Assembly: GCA_011947345.1 (NCBI GenBank)
Contig: JAAVTG010000719.1
Span: 1-64,000, forward strand
Reading direction: 5' to 3'
DNA length: 64,000 nucleotides
DNA from: Phytophthora quininea
Taxonomy: Eukaryota > Oomycota > Peronosporomycetes > Peronosporales > Peronosporaceae
Shown: in pieces, positions 63,916 through 64,000 of the stretch
Layout of the letters: each line of letters begins with the position of its first letter
Position numbering within the stretch: the stretch's first letter is position 1
The notes under the pieces: model-generated
Told to the model about the DNA's origin: nothing
Seen by the model: only the letters and a program-made list of their open reading frames with translations
Databases searched by the model: none
Made by a program: the position numbers and the translations under genes

Positions 63916-64000
63916 TTACTTTCTCAACTTTAGCAAGAGTGACTTGTTACCCTTCACTTTCTTCTGGAGCTGCATCAGTCCGAAGACCAAGGCTTCCGCA
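63916..64000 (-). CDS. NDUFS7, copy 3, C-terminal end only (window edge)
   Basis: The reverse strand encodes [20 protein letters not shown] and then LLLKLRK, with TAA at 63916-63918. It is identical to copy 2 except Ile to Met in GLIQ. The rest lies beyond the window. A third tandem copy on the same strand. Confidence 0.85.
   Translation of the reverse strand, partial: AEALVFGLMQLQKKVKGNKSLLLKLRK

Noticed and set aside
1..64000. CRISPR arrays, tRNA or rRNA genes
   Set aside because: No regularly spaced direct repeats, and no tRNA or rRNA signature noticed by eye; a covariance-model scan would be decisive.

Overview
The window reads as nuclear DNA of a plant-pathogenic oomycete, most likely a Phytophthora or close relative. 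The evidence is RXLR-dEER effector genes with WY-type helical repeats, a Crinkler-type P-loop protein, START-FYVE proteins, compact GT-AG introns of about 56-68 nt, and several weak matches to the oomycete initiator element. No bacterial-type operons, tRNA, rRNA or CRISPR arrays were recognised.

Layout. 1-2.7 kb: an MSH1-like mitochondrial MutS gene, then the first of four small beta-trefoil (fascin-like) genes. 3-13.5 kb: a second, broken beta-trefoil gene, three relatives of a large multi-pass membrane protein family (called TM family here) and an intact beta-trefoil gene, with a PDZ/coiled-coil gene between them. 13.7-22.5 kb: a decaying tandem array of about five RXLR/WY effector genes. 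One is split by a truncated Gypsy-type chromovirus (about 16.1-20.9 kb). 22.6-31 kb: housekeeping genes for membrane traffic and phosphoinositide signalling: a PX-BAR sorting nexin, a membrane-anchored papain-like protease, an OCRL/INPP5B-like inositol 5-phosphatase and a HID1-like protein. 31.1-38 kb: a fourth beta-trefoil gene, two degenerate TM-family copies, an NRAMP metal transporter and the best preserved TM-family gene. 38.2-42.8 kb: a START-FYVE gene, a CtIP/Sae2 homologue and an inverted partial copy of the TM gene. 42.8-56.1 kb: a truncated ABCA-type transporter with a stop codon at the first Walker A lysine, a coiled-coil gene, a second START-FYVE gene and an IQ-motif gene. 56.1-64 kb: three copies of the complex I subunit NDUFS7 (the last cut by the window end), mixed with RXLR remnants, a Crinkler-like pseudogene, a small KFLR-EER candidate, a nearly intact RXLR/WY effector and a single-pass membrane protein.

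Reading caution. Almost every long gene, including conserved housekeeping ones, is interrupted by single-base frameshifts, many at A, C or T runs. These look at least partly like consensus (sequencing) errors. Such genes are kept as CDS spanning the joined frames, and 'pseudogene' is used where stops, large deletions or insertions argue for real decay.

The most unusual feature is the repeated neighbourhood of TM-family and beta-trefoil genes. I cannot assign a function to either family. Their linkage in three separate blocks, shared intron positions and turnover suggest a lineage-specific, expanding pair of gene families.
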